A stretch of 12,846 bases of DNA from Treponema sp. (GTDB taxonomy: Bacteria > Spirochaetota > Spirochaetia > Treponematales > Breznakiellaceae). Made by a program: the position numbers and the translations under genes. Numbering within the stretch: position 1 is the first letter of the stretch; every line of letters starts with the position of its first letter. The stretch spans positions 1-12,846 of the forward strand of contig JAISLX010000062.1 in the NCBI GenBank assembly GCA_031277045.1, read 5' to 3'. Below are positions 1 to 7,321 of the stretch, piece by piece. The notes below the pieces were generated by a model. The model was not told the origin of the DNA. It saw only the letters and a program-made list of their open reading frames with translations, and did no database searches.

Positions 1-267
1 TCTTGGTTAACTCCCCGCCTATTATTTATTTACACTTAAAACCCCCCCCCCCCCCCCCCCCCCCGCATGCAAGTATAACAGCATTATATAGCAATAAATT
101 CGATTCCACAACGCTTATCAAGCCCTTGCAGGGCTGTGCTTTAGGAATTGGCTATACTATCCACTTTGCGAGCTTTTGCATCAGCCTCGGGTTTTCCACA
201 TACATCAAAATTATATACCTCAGACCGCGGCAGGCCTATCCCTGTATCAAAAACAAAGGGGGTTTGA
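1..267. other. Non-coding region upstream of the sugar transporter operon
   Basis: No convincing gene is visible. An open frame crosses the C tract but encodes only a Pro run and no recognisable protein. The region holds the C23 tract (42-64), an A/T-rich stretch after it, and a small perfect hairpin at 121-135 (AGCCCT, loop TGC, AGGGCT). A TATACT at 153-158 resembles a -10 box, but the nearest -35-like TTGCAG (126-131) is 21 bp away, so I do not call a promoter. The last bases carry the AAAGGGGG ribosome binding site of the first permease. Confidence 0.6.
42..64. repeat. Homopolymer tract of 23 C
   Basis: Twenty-three consecutive C residues follow AAAA and end at GCATGC, about 200 bp upstream of the transporter operon. 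Homopolymers of this length are prone to slipped-strand mispairing and, in several bacteria including treponemes, change the expression of downstream genes. Whether this tract does so is inference. The exact length is also what sequencing and assembly most often get wrong. Confidence 0.9.
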
Positions 268-1212
268 ATGAGTCGTAAAGCATCTATCACACCGCTTATG
301 GCTAACGGACGGAAAAAACAGGGGTTTCAGTTGTTTCTGATATCAATTCCGTTTTTGGCTGCTTACTTCGTTTTTTCCTACCTGCCGCTCTACGGATGGT
401 CCTACGCCTTTTTTGACTACCGGGCCGGTCTTGATTTGTTCAAAACACCCTTCGTTGGATTTAAATATTTCACATCAATGGTCGCCAATTCTGTCCTCAA
501 GGCCGATGTAATTCGGGTTCTCATCAATACCTTTGGTATCAGCGGGCTGGGAATAATAACATCGTTTCTTCCGATGTTTTTTGCTATTGCCCTTTCCGAG
601 ATACATTTAAGCCCCTATCGGCGCATTGTGCAAACCATTACTACCATTCCCAACTTTATCAGTTGGGTTATCGTTTACTCGCTGGTTTTCGTACTGTTTT
701 CTGTAAACGATGGTGTTGTCAACAAGGTTTTTCTGGATTTGGGTATTTTTGATAAACCTTACAATTTTTTGGCTTCTGAGAAACATGTATGGCTGACTAT
801 GTGGGCGTATGGTACCTGGAAAGGTCTGGGCTGGAGTTCGATAATTTATTACGCTACCATAACTGGTATCGATGCGGAGCTCTTTGAAGCGGCCACGGTT
901 GACGGAGCCAGCCGCATACAGCGGATAATCAATATCACTATCCCGGGAATGATGCCGACTTTTTCCGTGCTGTTGCTCCTTTCGATATCCAACTTTCTCA
1001 ACAACGGCATGGATCAATATTATGTTTTTCAGAACGCCATGAACAAACAGTACATTGAGGTTCTTGATTTGTATGTGTACAACCGGGGATTTGTGGGAAG
1101 AGATATCCCCTTTTCGGTTGCCGTTGGAATTTTGAAAACCCTTGTGAGTGTGACGCTTCTATTCACCGCCAATGGGATTTCTAAATTAATCCGCAAAGAA
1201 AGCATTTTTTAA
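268..1212 (+). CDS. ABC sugar transporter permease, LplB family
   Basis: Inner-membrane permease of a carbohydrate importer (CUT1 class, binding-protein-dependent transport family, LplB/YteP-like). The 314 residues fit the family. A short basic N-terminus is followed by hydrophobic segments near residues 21-40, 85-110, 122-145, 228-245 and 284-303. The cytoplasmic EAA loop that contacts the ATPase is clear at about 207-227 (EAATVDGASRIQRIINITIP). The ATG at 268 is preceded by AAAGGGGG with a 5-nt spacer. The stop lies 12 bp before the ATG of the second permease, so the two are co-transcribed. Together with the second permease and the solute-binding protein at 2268 it makes a complete importer except for the ATPase, which such systems often share from elsewhere in the genome. 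Substrate cannot be read from this sequence; the neighbouring alpha-galactosidase suggests an alpha-galactoside. Confidence 0.93.
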   Translation: MSRKASITPLMANGRKKQGFQLFLISIPFLAAYFVFSYLPLYGWSYAFFDYRAGLDLFKTPFVGFKYFTSMVANSVLKADVIRVLINTFGISGLGIITSFLPMFFAIALSEIHLSPYRRIVQTITTIPNFISWVIVYSLVFVLFSVNDGVVNKVFLDLGIFDKPYNFLASEKHVWLTMWAYGTWKGLGWSSIIYYATITGIDAELFEAATVDGASRIQRIINITIPGMMPTFSVLLLLSISNFLNNGMDQYYVFQNAMNKQYIEVLDLYVYNRGFVGRDIPFSVAVGILKTLVSVTLLFTANGISKLIRKESIF

Positions 1213-1224
1213 AAGGTGCAGCAA

Positions 1225-2118
1225 ATGATTAAGCAAAAGATTAACGGTCTGGACATTGGCATTTACATTGTCACCCTGTTTTTCACCCTGCTCTGTTTTT
1301 ATCCTTTTTATTATGTATTCATCAACACTATCTCGGACAATGATCTTGTGGTGCGCGGTGATGTGGTTCTCTATCCCTTGGGCTTGCAATTCCGTAATTA
1401 TCTGGAAATTTTCAAGATTAATGAGCTTCCCCATGCCGCATTCATTTCCGTTGCCCGGACGGTCGTCGGTACCGCGTTCACCCTTATATCTTCCGCATTT
1501 CTTGGGTATTGCATGACGAAACATGAATACTGGTATCGTAAATTCTGGTACCGTTTTATTATCATCACTATGTATTTTAACGCCGGCGTAATTCCCTGGT
1601 ACCTCCTGATGAATTCTCTCAGGCTCACCAATAATTTTTTTGGTTATATCCTTCCCGCGCTGGTTTCGCCTTTCAATCTTATCTTGATAAAAACATATAT
1701 CGAATCCATCCCGATTTCACTGGAAGAATCGGCGGAAATCGATGGCGCTGGATATATTATCCGGTTCACGAAAATCACGCTGCCGCTCGCCCAGCCTATT
1801 ATGGCTACCATTGCTGTATTCGCTGCTGTAGGCCAATGGAATTCCTTTATGGACACCGTTTATCTGATGACAGACAGCCGTTATTTTACCCTGCAGTTCC
1901 TGCTTTACAAATTTCTCAAGGAAACCGATCAATTGGCTAATATGATGCGTAGTGGCGCCGGGGTGAACGCCGCGGCAATGGTTTCTGCCCAGCAGATAAC
2001 CCCCATGGGAGTGCATTTTACCGTCACCATGGTGACACTTATCCCCATTCTTTTGGTATACCCGTTTTTTCAGCGTTATTTTGTCAAGGGAATAATGATA
2101 GGGGCGGTGAAAGGTTAA
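1225..2118 (+). CDS. ABC sugar transporter permease, LplC/YtcP family
   Basis: Second inner-membrane permease of the same importer, 297 residues from ATG 1225. An in-frame GTG at 1216 would add three residues, but AAGG at 1213-1216 is spaced 8 nt from the ATG and overlaps the GTG, so the ATG is preferred. The EAA loop is at about 167-187 (LEESAEIDGAGYIIRFTKIT). The C-terminus, with YPFFQRYFVKGIMIGAVKG, is the characteristic end of the YtcP/LplC permeases. Hydrophobic segments lie near residues 12-35, 75-97, 110-130, 138-157, 192-210 and 260-280. It is expected to heterodimerise with the permease at 268-1212 and bind a periplasmic sugar-binding protein, most likely the one encoded next. The 149 bp that follow contain several inverted repeats, so the binding-protein gene may be expressed at a different level from the permeases. 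Confidence 0.93.
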   Translation: MIKQKINGLDIGIYIVTLFFTLLCFYPFYYVFINTISDNDLVVRGDVVLYPLGLQFRNYLEIFKINELPHAAFISVARTVVGTAFTLISSAFLGYCMTKHEYWYRKFWYRFIIITMYFNAGVIPWYLLMNSLRLTNNFFGYILPALVSPFNLILIKTYIESIPISLEESAEIDGAGYIIRFTKITLPLAQPIMATIAVFAAVGQWNSFMDTVYLMTDSRYFTLQFLLYKFLKETDQLANMMRSGAGVNAAAMVSAQQITPMGVHFTVTMVTLIPILLVYPFFQRYFVKGIMIGAVKG

Positions 2119-2150
2119 AGCCTGTTGTAAGACAGCCTTTCGTCAAACAG

Positions 2151-2186
2151 AGCCGTTCGGGAACTTCGGTTTTCCGGACAACGGCT
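2151..2186 (+). repeat. Hairpin between permease and binding-protein genes
   Basis: AGCCGTT (2151-2157) pairs perfectly with AACGGCT (2180-2186), and CGGGAA (2158-2163) can continue the stem against TTTCCG (2171-2176) with a 3-nt bulge and one G-T pair. No T run follows, so it is not a normal terminator. In operons of this layout such stems often protect or separate the binding-protein transcript; that role is inferred. Confidence 0.5.
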
Positions 2187-2202
2187 GCTTAAAAATATGT
2201 GG

Positions 2203-2232
2203 TTTACGGATTTATTCCGTGAAAATATTTTT
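2203..2232 (+). terminator. Weak terminator or attenuator-like hairpin before the binding-protein gene
   Basis: TTTACGGA (2203-2210), loop TTTAT, TCCGTGAA (2216-2223) forms an 8-bp stem with one G-T pair. After four bases there is T5 (2228-2232). The stem is A/T-rich and the T run is displaced, so termination would be partial at best. Confidence 0.3.
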
Positions 2233-2234
2233 AT

Positions 2235-2256
2235 TAAACTTTCCAGGGAAAGTTTA
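2235..2256. promoter_or_regulatory. Perfect 22-bp palindrome next to the binding-protein RBS
   Basis: Arms TAAACTTTCC (2235-2244) and GGAAAGTTTA (2247-2256) are exact inverted copies around AG. The palindrome ends two bases before the AGGAGG ribosome binding site (2258-2263). It could be an operator for a dimeric repressor, or an RNA hairpin that affects ribosome access. The sequence does not match a regulator site that I recognise. Confidence 0.55.
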
Positions 2257-2267
2257 CAGGAGGAATG

Positions 2268-3968
2268 ATGAAAAGATTGTATTTGTTGTTGGCGGCCTCT
2301 CTTGCCGTCACAGGCATGGTTTTTGGAGGTGGTAACCGGCAGAGGTTGGACGCCTCAAGTGGGACTGTAACCCTGGAAATATTTCCGGAGTTTGGCCATG
2401 TGGAGTATATCGAAGAATCGCCTTGGTACCTTGACTGGCTCAAGGATAATCTTAATTTAACCATTAAAGGACGTATTCTTCCCGGCGACCAAATTCGGCA
2501 GGTATATCAGAATATGTTGGCTTCACGCCAAATGACTGACATCGTTAATATCACGAGTATGGAGGATGTGCAGGACGGCGTCAACGCTGGTCTTTTCCTT
2601 GACCTGGAACAGTATAAAGATCAATTACCCAATCTTTATAATAATCCTGTTTACAAGAGCATGATTCAGTTCAACAAAGATACCTATGGAAAAGGCACGG
2701 CTCTTTATGTCATAAATGAGCAAACGGGGAAGTCGAACACGTTAAACTTCCAGCCTGTCATTCGCTGGGATCTTTACGAAAAACTCGGGTTCCCCAAGAT
2801 CAATACGATGGACGACCTGATCCCATTGTTCAAAAAAATGATGGAGCTTGAGCCGGTGACAGAGACCGGTAAAAAAACTTATGGCGTCGGCTTTTTCCCT
2901 GAATGGGACGGAAACACCATGGCTTATTCCCGTTTTTTCAGTGCGATTTGGGGAGCAGGTGATTACTTGCCTTCTATTCATATCGAAACAACCGGACCGG
3001 GATATACCGGTGACATACGATCTGTTTTTGATGATGCAAGTTATACCAAAAAAATGTTGAAATGGTTCTTCGATGCAAATCAGGCGGGGGTACTTGATCC
3101 TGATTCAGCGACGCAGCCATACTCGACCTATGATGCGAAAGTAAAAGACGGCGGCGTTTTCTTTGTCCTTTGGGCATGGTCAGGCGATGGTTATAATACT
3201 CTTGAACATGTAACCGCGGCAGAGCCTAAAGGTTTTGCGCAGATCTTGACCAGCGACATGAAGATACCAATTCAGCCTGATTATATCACCGGGAAAACAG
3301 ACCGCTTCATAGCAATTGGCAAGAATACCAAAAATCCCGAGGCTGCTGTCAGGTTCCTGAACTACTTATGCTCATGGGAGGGCCAGGCCATGCTTTATAA
3401 CCTTCCGGAAGGGATAATATGGGAAGAAGGCCCGGACGGCAAAGCCGTGGTTAAAGATTCGGCCTGGCAATATCTGGATAACGATGAACTGAAGGTTCCT
3501 GAATTGAATTCCCCGGTTTTTCGGGCCATGTGGATCATGCAGGACCCTATCGCCGGGCTTGGGGAGATTAACCCTATTACCGGCCGTCCCATGCAATTCG
3601 GAGAGTGGGACCAGGTGATAAAGCATGGTAACGCGAACAATAAAATTTTCCAGAAATGGAGCTCCTACTACGGCGGGGTCGCGTCTTATTATGACTTGGT
3701 CACCAAAAACGGCGCATCAGTTAAGGTTCCCGGGTGGACACAGAGTATGCCTCCTGTTCCCAATGATATTGTGAACATAAGCAACCAGATTGGCGAGGTT
3801 TGTAAAACCAATTTCTATCGCATGGTATTCGCCGCCAACCAGGCTGAGTTCGATTCACTCTGGAAAAATGCCAGGGATAAGGCTGAAGTGCTTGGCATGC
3901 AGAAAATTCTTGTTTGGAGCAAAGACGCTGTTGCCCAAGCCAAGGCTTCTCTTGCCAAATATAATTAA
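2268..3968 (+). CDS. Extracellular sugar-binding protein of the ABC importer (LplA-like)
   Basis: Periplasmic solute-binding protein, family 1, that would capture the sugar and deliver it to the two permeases upstream. ATG codons lie at 2265 and 2268. AGGAGG at 2258-2263 leaves 1 nt before the first and 4 nt before the second, so 2268 is preferred (566 residues). The N-terminus (MKRLYLLLAASLAVTGMVFG) is a signal peptide with a basic start and a hydrophobic core. It is followed by a Gly run instead of the Cys of a lipobox, so the mature protein looks soluble rather than lipid-anchored. At about residues 353-375 a stretch with NPEAAVRFLNYL matches the conserved C-lobe segment of these proteins. 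The length exceeds the usual 400-450 of simple CUT1 binding proteins but fits the LplA/YtcQ branch that accompanies LplB/LplC permeases. Specificity is unknown. Confidence 0.9.
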   Translation: MKRLYLLLAASLAVTGMVFGGGNRQRLDASSGTVTLEIFPEFGHVEYIEESPWYLDWLKDNLNLTIKGRILPGDQIRQVYQNMLASRQMTDIVNITSMEDVQDGVNAGLFLDLEQYKDQLPNLYNNPVYKSMIQFNKDTYGKGTALYVINEQTGKSNTLNFQPVIRWDLYEKLGFPKINTMDDLIPLFKKMMELEPVTETGKKTYGVGFFPEWDGNTMAYSRFFSAIWGAGDYLPSIHIETTGPGYTGDIRSVFDDASYTKKMLKWFFDANQAGVLDPDSATQPYSTYDAKVKDGGVFFVLWAWSGDGYNTLEHVTAAEPKGFAQILTSDMKIPIQPDYITGKTDRFIAIGKNTKNPEAAVRFLNYLCSWEGQAMLYNLPEGIIWEEGPDGKAVVKDSAWQYLDNDELKVPELNSPVFRAMWIMQDPIAGLGEINPITGRPMQFGEWDQVIKHGNANNKIFQKWSSYYGGVASYYDLVTKNGASVKVPGWTQSMPPVPNDIVNISNQIGEVCKTNFYRMVFAANQAEFDSLWKNARDKAEVLGMQKILVWSKDAVAQAKASLAKYN

Positions 3969-4024
3969 TTTTTAAGGGGAGGCTGCCCGTAATGTGCCTG
4001 CGCTATGGGTAGATTCTAATTAGT

Positions 4025-4058
4025 GTTTGTCCATAATGTAGACACATTATGGACAAAC
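4025..4058. repeat. Perfect inverted repeat, 15-bp arms with 4-base centre
   Basis: GTTTGTCCATAATGT (4025-4039) and ACATTATGGACAAAC (4044-4058) are exact complements around AGAC. No T run follows on either strand, so it is not an intrinsic terminator. The right arm contains TGGACA, a possible -35 box for melA, which would make the palindrome an operator. It could also be the remains of a mobile-element end. No regulator site is recognised. Confidence 0.75.
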
Positions 4059-4078
4059 CTCCTTAAAAACAGTATTTT
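4050..4078 (+). promoter_or_regulatory. Candidate melA promoter
   Basis: TGGACA (4050-4055, five of six matches to TTGACA), 17-bp spacer, TATTTT (4073-4078, four of six to TATAAT). Transcription would start near 4085 and give an approximately 137-nt leader before melA. The -35 box lies inside the right arm of the 34-bp inverted repeat. The -10 box is weak. Confidence 0.3.
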
Positions 4079-4206
4079 CTCAGCCTCTAGGCGAGAAGAC
4101 GCAAGGTCTGTCCGCAAAGTAGCCGACTGCGTGGACAGACATTAATTAAAGGGATATTGGGAACCCGCGGTTCCCTTCCGATTAATGCGCGGCTACGCCG
4201 CTTTTT
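4075..4206 (+). promoter_or_regulatory. Highly structured leader in front of melA
   Basis: Four further hairpins lie in a row before the gene. (1) TTTTCTC/GAGAAGA plus GCC/GGC at 4075-4099, ten pairs with one bulged A and loop TCTA. (2) GTCTGTCC/GGACAGAC plus GCA/TGC at 4106-4140, with an 11-base loop. (3) GGGAACC/GGTTCCC at 4159-4175, loop CGC. (4) The terminator-like stem at 4189-4206. The loop of stem 2 contains GTAGCCG (4119-4125), an exact complement of CGGCTAC (4190-4196) in stem 4. Pairing the two would break the terminator. This resembles an attenuation switch. It matches no riboswitch class that I recognise, and the ligand or protein is unknown. Confidence 0.4.
4189..4206 (+). terminator. 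Rho-independent terminator-like stem abutting the melA RBS
   Basis: GCGGC, loop TAC, GCCGC, then TTTTT (4202-4206). It is short but G/C-only and followed at once by T5. The ribosome binding site AGGAGGAG starts 3 bases later (4209). No promoter can fit between, so transcripts of melA must read through this stem. It is therefore either an attenuator of melA or a partial end of the transporter operon. Confidence 0.6.
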
Positions 4207-4221
4207 ATAGGAGGAGTATAT

Positions 4222-5553
4222 ATGGCTAAGATTGCTTTTATCGGCGCCGGGAGTTTCGGTTTTACCAGGACATTGGTAAGGGATATTCTAACCTTTGATG
4301 CTTTCAAGGACGCAACCATTGCCTTAATGGATATTAACGATGCCCGGTTAAATTACGTCACCAGGGCGGTAGAGAAAATTGTTAAGGCGGGGAACTATCC
4401 GGCCAAGGTTATTTCCACCAAGAGCCGGAAAGAGGCCCTGGAAGGTGCGGACGGGGTACTCTGCACTATTCTTAACGGTGATGTCGATATCTGGCGCTAC
4501 GATATTGAGATACCCAAGGAATATGGTGTGGATATTAACGTGGGGGATACAAGGGGGCCCGCCGGTATATTTCGGGCGTTGAGGACTATTCCGGTTATGC
4601 TTGATATCTGTAAAGACATCGAAAAATATTGCCCCAATGCTACATTCCTTAATTACACGAACCCCATGGCCATGCTCTGCCGGGCCATGCAGTCCCAATT
4701 CCCCAAACTGCGGATTTCCGGTCTTTGCCACAGCGTACAGGGTACCGCCGGGATGCTCGCCAACTGGATAGGCGCAGATTACAGCGATATCAGTTATACC
4801 TGCGCTGGCATTAATCACCAGGCCTTTTATATCGATTACCGCTGGAAGGGCAAAGACGCGTACCCCCTTATCCGGGAAGCCATGAAGGACCCAAAAATCT
4901 ACAACGAGGAACAGGTACGGAACGAGATGTTTTTGCTGCTGGACTATTACCCTACGGAGTCATCGGGGCACAATTCCGAGTACAACGCATGGTTCCGCAA
5001 GCGCCCTGACCTAATTGAAAAATTCTGCACCCATGGGACGGGCTGGAACCCCGGCGCTTATGCGTATATTCTCAACGAGTACCAGAACCGCAAGGGAAAC
5101 TGGCAGCAGGATATTGAAAAATGGCTTGCTGACCCCAATATCGATTTAACGCGGGGCCACGAATACGCCGCCTATATCTTCAACGCCATATTCGGCGACA
5201 AAACCCTTTTTAAATTCAACGGAAACGTGTCCAACAACGGCCTTATTGATAATCTACCCCAGGGGGCCTGTGTGGAAGTGCCGGTATTGGCCTCGCCCCA
5301 CGGACTTGAGGCAATTAAAATCGGGAAGCTTCCCGATCAGATCGCCGCCCTGGTACATACCTCGTCCATCTGCGAAGAACTGGCGGTAGAAGGTTCCCTC
5401 CAGGGGGACCCTCGCAAGGTTTACCAGGCTATCGCCTTTGATCCTCTTACTTCCGCAGTGCTGGGGATTCAAGAGATTAAGCAGATGACGGAGAAAATGT
5501 TCCGGCAGAATATGGAGTATCTGCCGCAGTTTTCATCGTTATCGGTAGATTGA
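4222..5553 (+). CDS. melA: GH4 alpha-galactosidase (MelA-type)
   Basis: Cytoplasmic glycosidase of family GH4, 443 residues, close to the approximately 450 of E. coli MelA. The family uses NAD+ and a divalent metal (usually Mn2+) in an oxidation-elimination-reduction mechanism. The NAD-binding Rossmann motif is at the N-terminus ([13 protein letters not shown], residues 4-16). The subgroup motif CHSV, which marks alpha-galactosidases within GH4, lies at 169-172 in GLCHSVQGT. The metal ligands expected are Cys169 and His199 (GINHQ). The start is fixed by AGGAGGAG with a 5-nt spacer. It lies 253 bp after the sugar-binding protein and would hydrolyse the imported alpha-galactoside (melibiose, raffinose or similar). 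Its expression may be controlled by the structured leader before it. The GH4 family is certain; a related specificity such as alpha-galacturonide is less likely because that branch carries a different motif after the Cys-His. Confidence 0.9.
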   Translation: MAKIAFIGAGSFGFTRTLVRDILTFDAFKDATIALMDINDARLNYVTRAVEKIVKAGNYPAKVISTKSRKEALEGADGVLCTILNGDVDIWRYDIEIPKEYGVDINVGDTRGPAGIFRALRTIPVMLDICKDIEKYCPNATFLNYTNPMAMLCRAMQSQFPKLRISGLCHSVQGTAGMLANWIGADYSDISYTCAGINHQAFYIDYRWKGKDAYPLIREAMKDPKIYNEEQVRNEMFLLLDYYPTESSGHNSEYNAWFRKRPDLIEKFCTHGTGWNPGAYAYILNEYQNRKGNWQQDIEKWLADPNIDLTRGHEYAAYIFNAIFGDKTLFKFNGNVSNNGLIDNLPQGACVEVPVLASPHGLEAIKIGKLPDQIAALVHTSSICEELAVEGSLQGDPRKVYQAIAFDPLTSAVLGIQEIKQMTEKMFRQNMEYLPQFSSLSVD

Positions 5554-5855
5554 TCTGCAGGATTAGCGTATCCCGCAAAGGCAGCGCGGGGCAGGCACCA
5601 AATTTGCCTGGTGTTCTGATGGTATTGAAAATGTGGCTTATTTCCCGGCGGGGGACTGTATTGCACAGCGAAGCGCCGCGCACTGGTTTGGCTAAAGCCG
5701 GACCACATTAGTTCAACTTAAAGAAATGGAGCGTGGGGATAGAAGCGGTAATATCAAATTTGAAACGCGGGTTTGAGATAAGCAGGCGCAACTGAAAAGG
5801 GTGGAGGGTATCACCATCGGGGCCCTTAAGGGCTGATGCCCGGATACTACCCCGG
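5554..5855. other. Convergent intergenic region between melA and gltD
   Basis: No gene is supported: small - strand frames here lack a ribosome binding site and any recognisable motif. Two inverted repeats are visible. CAGGCA (5592-5597) pairs with TGCCTG (5605-5610). AATGTGG (5630-5636) and CCACATT (5703-5709) bracket 66 bp. A clear T-tailed terminator for melA was not found. Confidence 0.5.
5815..5838 (-). terminator. Hairpin downstream of gltD, possible transcript end
   Basis: CATCG (5815-5819) pairs with TGATG (5834-5838) through one G-T pair, and GCCC/GGGC encloses a TTAA loop (core palindrome GCCCTTAAGGGC, 5822-5833). It sits 18 bp past the gltD stop. There is no T run on the - strand side, so it is a weak candidate. 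Confidence 0.3.
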
Positions 5856-7310
5856 TTAGCGAAATGTTTTGATAATCGCTTCCGCGGCGGCGCGGCCTTC
5901 CGCCATAGCCCGGACCACGAGGCTTGCGCCGTTTTTGGCGTCTCCCGCTGCCCAGACTTTGGGGTTGCTGGTATGGAAAGAGCCGCGGGTTTTGATGTTG
6001 CCCCGCTCATCGGTTTCCAGCCCCAGGCTTGCGACCGCGCCGCTCTGAACTACGTGGGTAAAACCCATAGCCAAAAGTACCAGGTCCGCGCCGATTTCAA
6101 CATCGCTTCCGGCGGTCTCCTTCATGACCCAGCGGCCGTTTTCCTGGGTCCAGTCCACCCGGCAGGCCAGGACGGAATCCACATTTCCGCCTTTGCCGCG
6201 GAATTCCTTGGTGTTGACGGACCAGAGCCGTTCCCCCCCCTCCATGTGGGAACTGGAGGTTTTGAGTACCGTGGGCCAGAGGGGCCAGGGCGCGGAAGCG
6301 GGACGGTGTTCCGGCGGCTTGGGGAGCAGTTCTATCTGGGTAACACTGCGGGCGCCCTGACGGTTGGCGGTACCCACGCAGTCCGAACCGGTATCGCCGC
6401 CGCCGATAACCAGCACCCGTTTGCCGTAGGCGGTAATGGGCTCTATGCCCGCATTGTGTTCCCCCCCCAGGCTGCGGTTTTGCAGGGTGAGGAAGTCCAG
6501 GGCCTGGACGATGCCGGAAAGTTCCCGGCCGGGCGCTTTGATGTCCCGGGCGTCTCTGGCGCCGATGGTCAGCAGGATCAAATCAAACGAGGATTCCAGA
6601 CTCCGGGGATCGATTACCTCGCTGTCATCGCCCCCGGTGCCGAAGGCGTAGGGGCCGCCGCCGATCCGGGTTCGGGTCTTAAAGCTGATCCCCTCAGCCT
6701 CCATGATCTCCAGCCGCCGGTCTATAAAGCTCTTGTCCAGCTTAAAATCCGGAATGCCGTAACGAAGGTAGCCGCCCGCCTTGCGGTCCCCTTCGTAGAC
6801 GGTAACGGAAAAACCCGCCCGGTTTAGGTACCAGGCGGCGGAAAGGCCCGCGGGGCCGGCTCCCACCACGGCGACTTTTTTGCCGTTCCGCTTCCGGGGA
6901 GGCTGGGGAACCACAAGGCCCAGGCTAAAGGCCTTCTCGATGACCGCCAGTTCGTTTTGCCGGATAGTTACCGGATCGTCATTGGCTCCCAGAACGCAGG
7001 ATGCCTCGCACAGGGCAGGGCAGACCCGCCCGGTAAATTCCGGAAAGGGAGTGGTGTCTTGCAGCGCCGCCCATGCCCCCGCCCAGTCCCCCCGGTAAAG
7101 CCGGTCCTGCCATTCGGGCATAGCGTTTCCCAGCGGGCAGGCCCAGTGGCAAAAAGGCACTCCGCAGTCCATGCAGCGGGATGCCTGGGCCATCCGGTCC
7201 CTGTCGGTAAGCCGGAGTTCCACCTCGCTGTAATCGTTGATTCGTTCTTCAACAGGGCGATAACCCGCAGTTTGTCGTTTAACTGTTAAAAATGCCCCTG
7301 GTTTTCCCAT
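5856..7310 (-). CDS. gltD: Glutamate synthase (NADPH) small subunit
   Basis: Beta subunit of NADPH-dependent glutamate synthase. It oxidises NADPH on FAD and passes electrons through iron-sulfur clusters to the GltB subunit. The 484 residues fit the family. The N-terminal cluster-binding region has Cys46, Cys49, Cys54 and Cys58 (RCMDCGVPFCHWACP) and Cys97, Cys101 and Cys105 (RVCPALCEASC). The FAD Rossmann motif is VAVVGAGPAGLSAA (146-159) and the NADPH motif VIGGGDTGSD (301-310). The C-terminal FAD segment WAAGDAKNGASLVVRAMAEG is at 453-472. It starts 11 bp after the gltB stop, and its GGGAG ribosome binding site (7318-7322) touches that stop codon, so translation is probably coupled. Homologous small subunits also occur in other oxidoreductases, but the adjacent gltB settles the assignment. 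Confidence 0.96.
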   Translation of the reverse strand: MGKPGAFLTVKRQTAGYRPVEERINDYSEVELRLTDRDRMAQASRCMDCGVPFCHWACPLGNAMPEWQDRLYRGDWAGAWAALQDTTPFPEFTGRVCPALCEASCVLGANDDPVTIRQNELAVIEKAFSLGLVVPQPPRKRNGKKVAVVGAGPAGLSAAWYLNRAGFSVTVYEGDRKAGGYLRYGIPDFKLDKSFIDRRLEIMEAEGISFKTRTRIGGGPYAFGTGGDDSEVIDPRSLESSFDLILLTIGARDARDIKAPGRELSGIVQALDFLTLQNRSLGGEHNAGIEPITAYGKRVLVIGGGDTGSDCVGTANRQGARSVTQIELLPKPPEHRPASAPWPLWPTVLKTSSSHMEGGERLWSVNTKEFRGKGGNVDSVLACRVDWTQENGRWVMKETAGSDVEIGADLVLLAMGFTHVVQSGAVASLGLETDERGNIKTRGSFHTSNPKVWAAGDAKNGASLVVRAMAEGRAAAEAIIKTFR

Positions 7311-7321
7311 TTTTAGTCTCC

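Noticed and set aside
126..158. Promoter TTGCAG...TATACT for the transporter operon
   Set aside because: The 21-bp spacing is outside the usual 16-19, and the -35 match is overlapped by a small hairpin.
3..278. Frame crossing the C tract and reaching the first permease
   Set aside because: It encodes a Pro run from the homopolymer, has no family resemblance, and depends on the exact tract length.
4025..4140. CRISPR array, suggested by repeated GTCC/GGAC hairpins
   Set aside because: The units are not direct repeats of constant length and there are no evenly spaced unique spacers.
5973..6827. + strand open frame of 284 codons antisense to gltD
   Set aside because: It overlaps the cofactor-binding regions of gltD and has no motif or ribosome binding site of its own.
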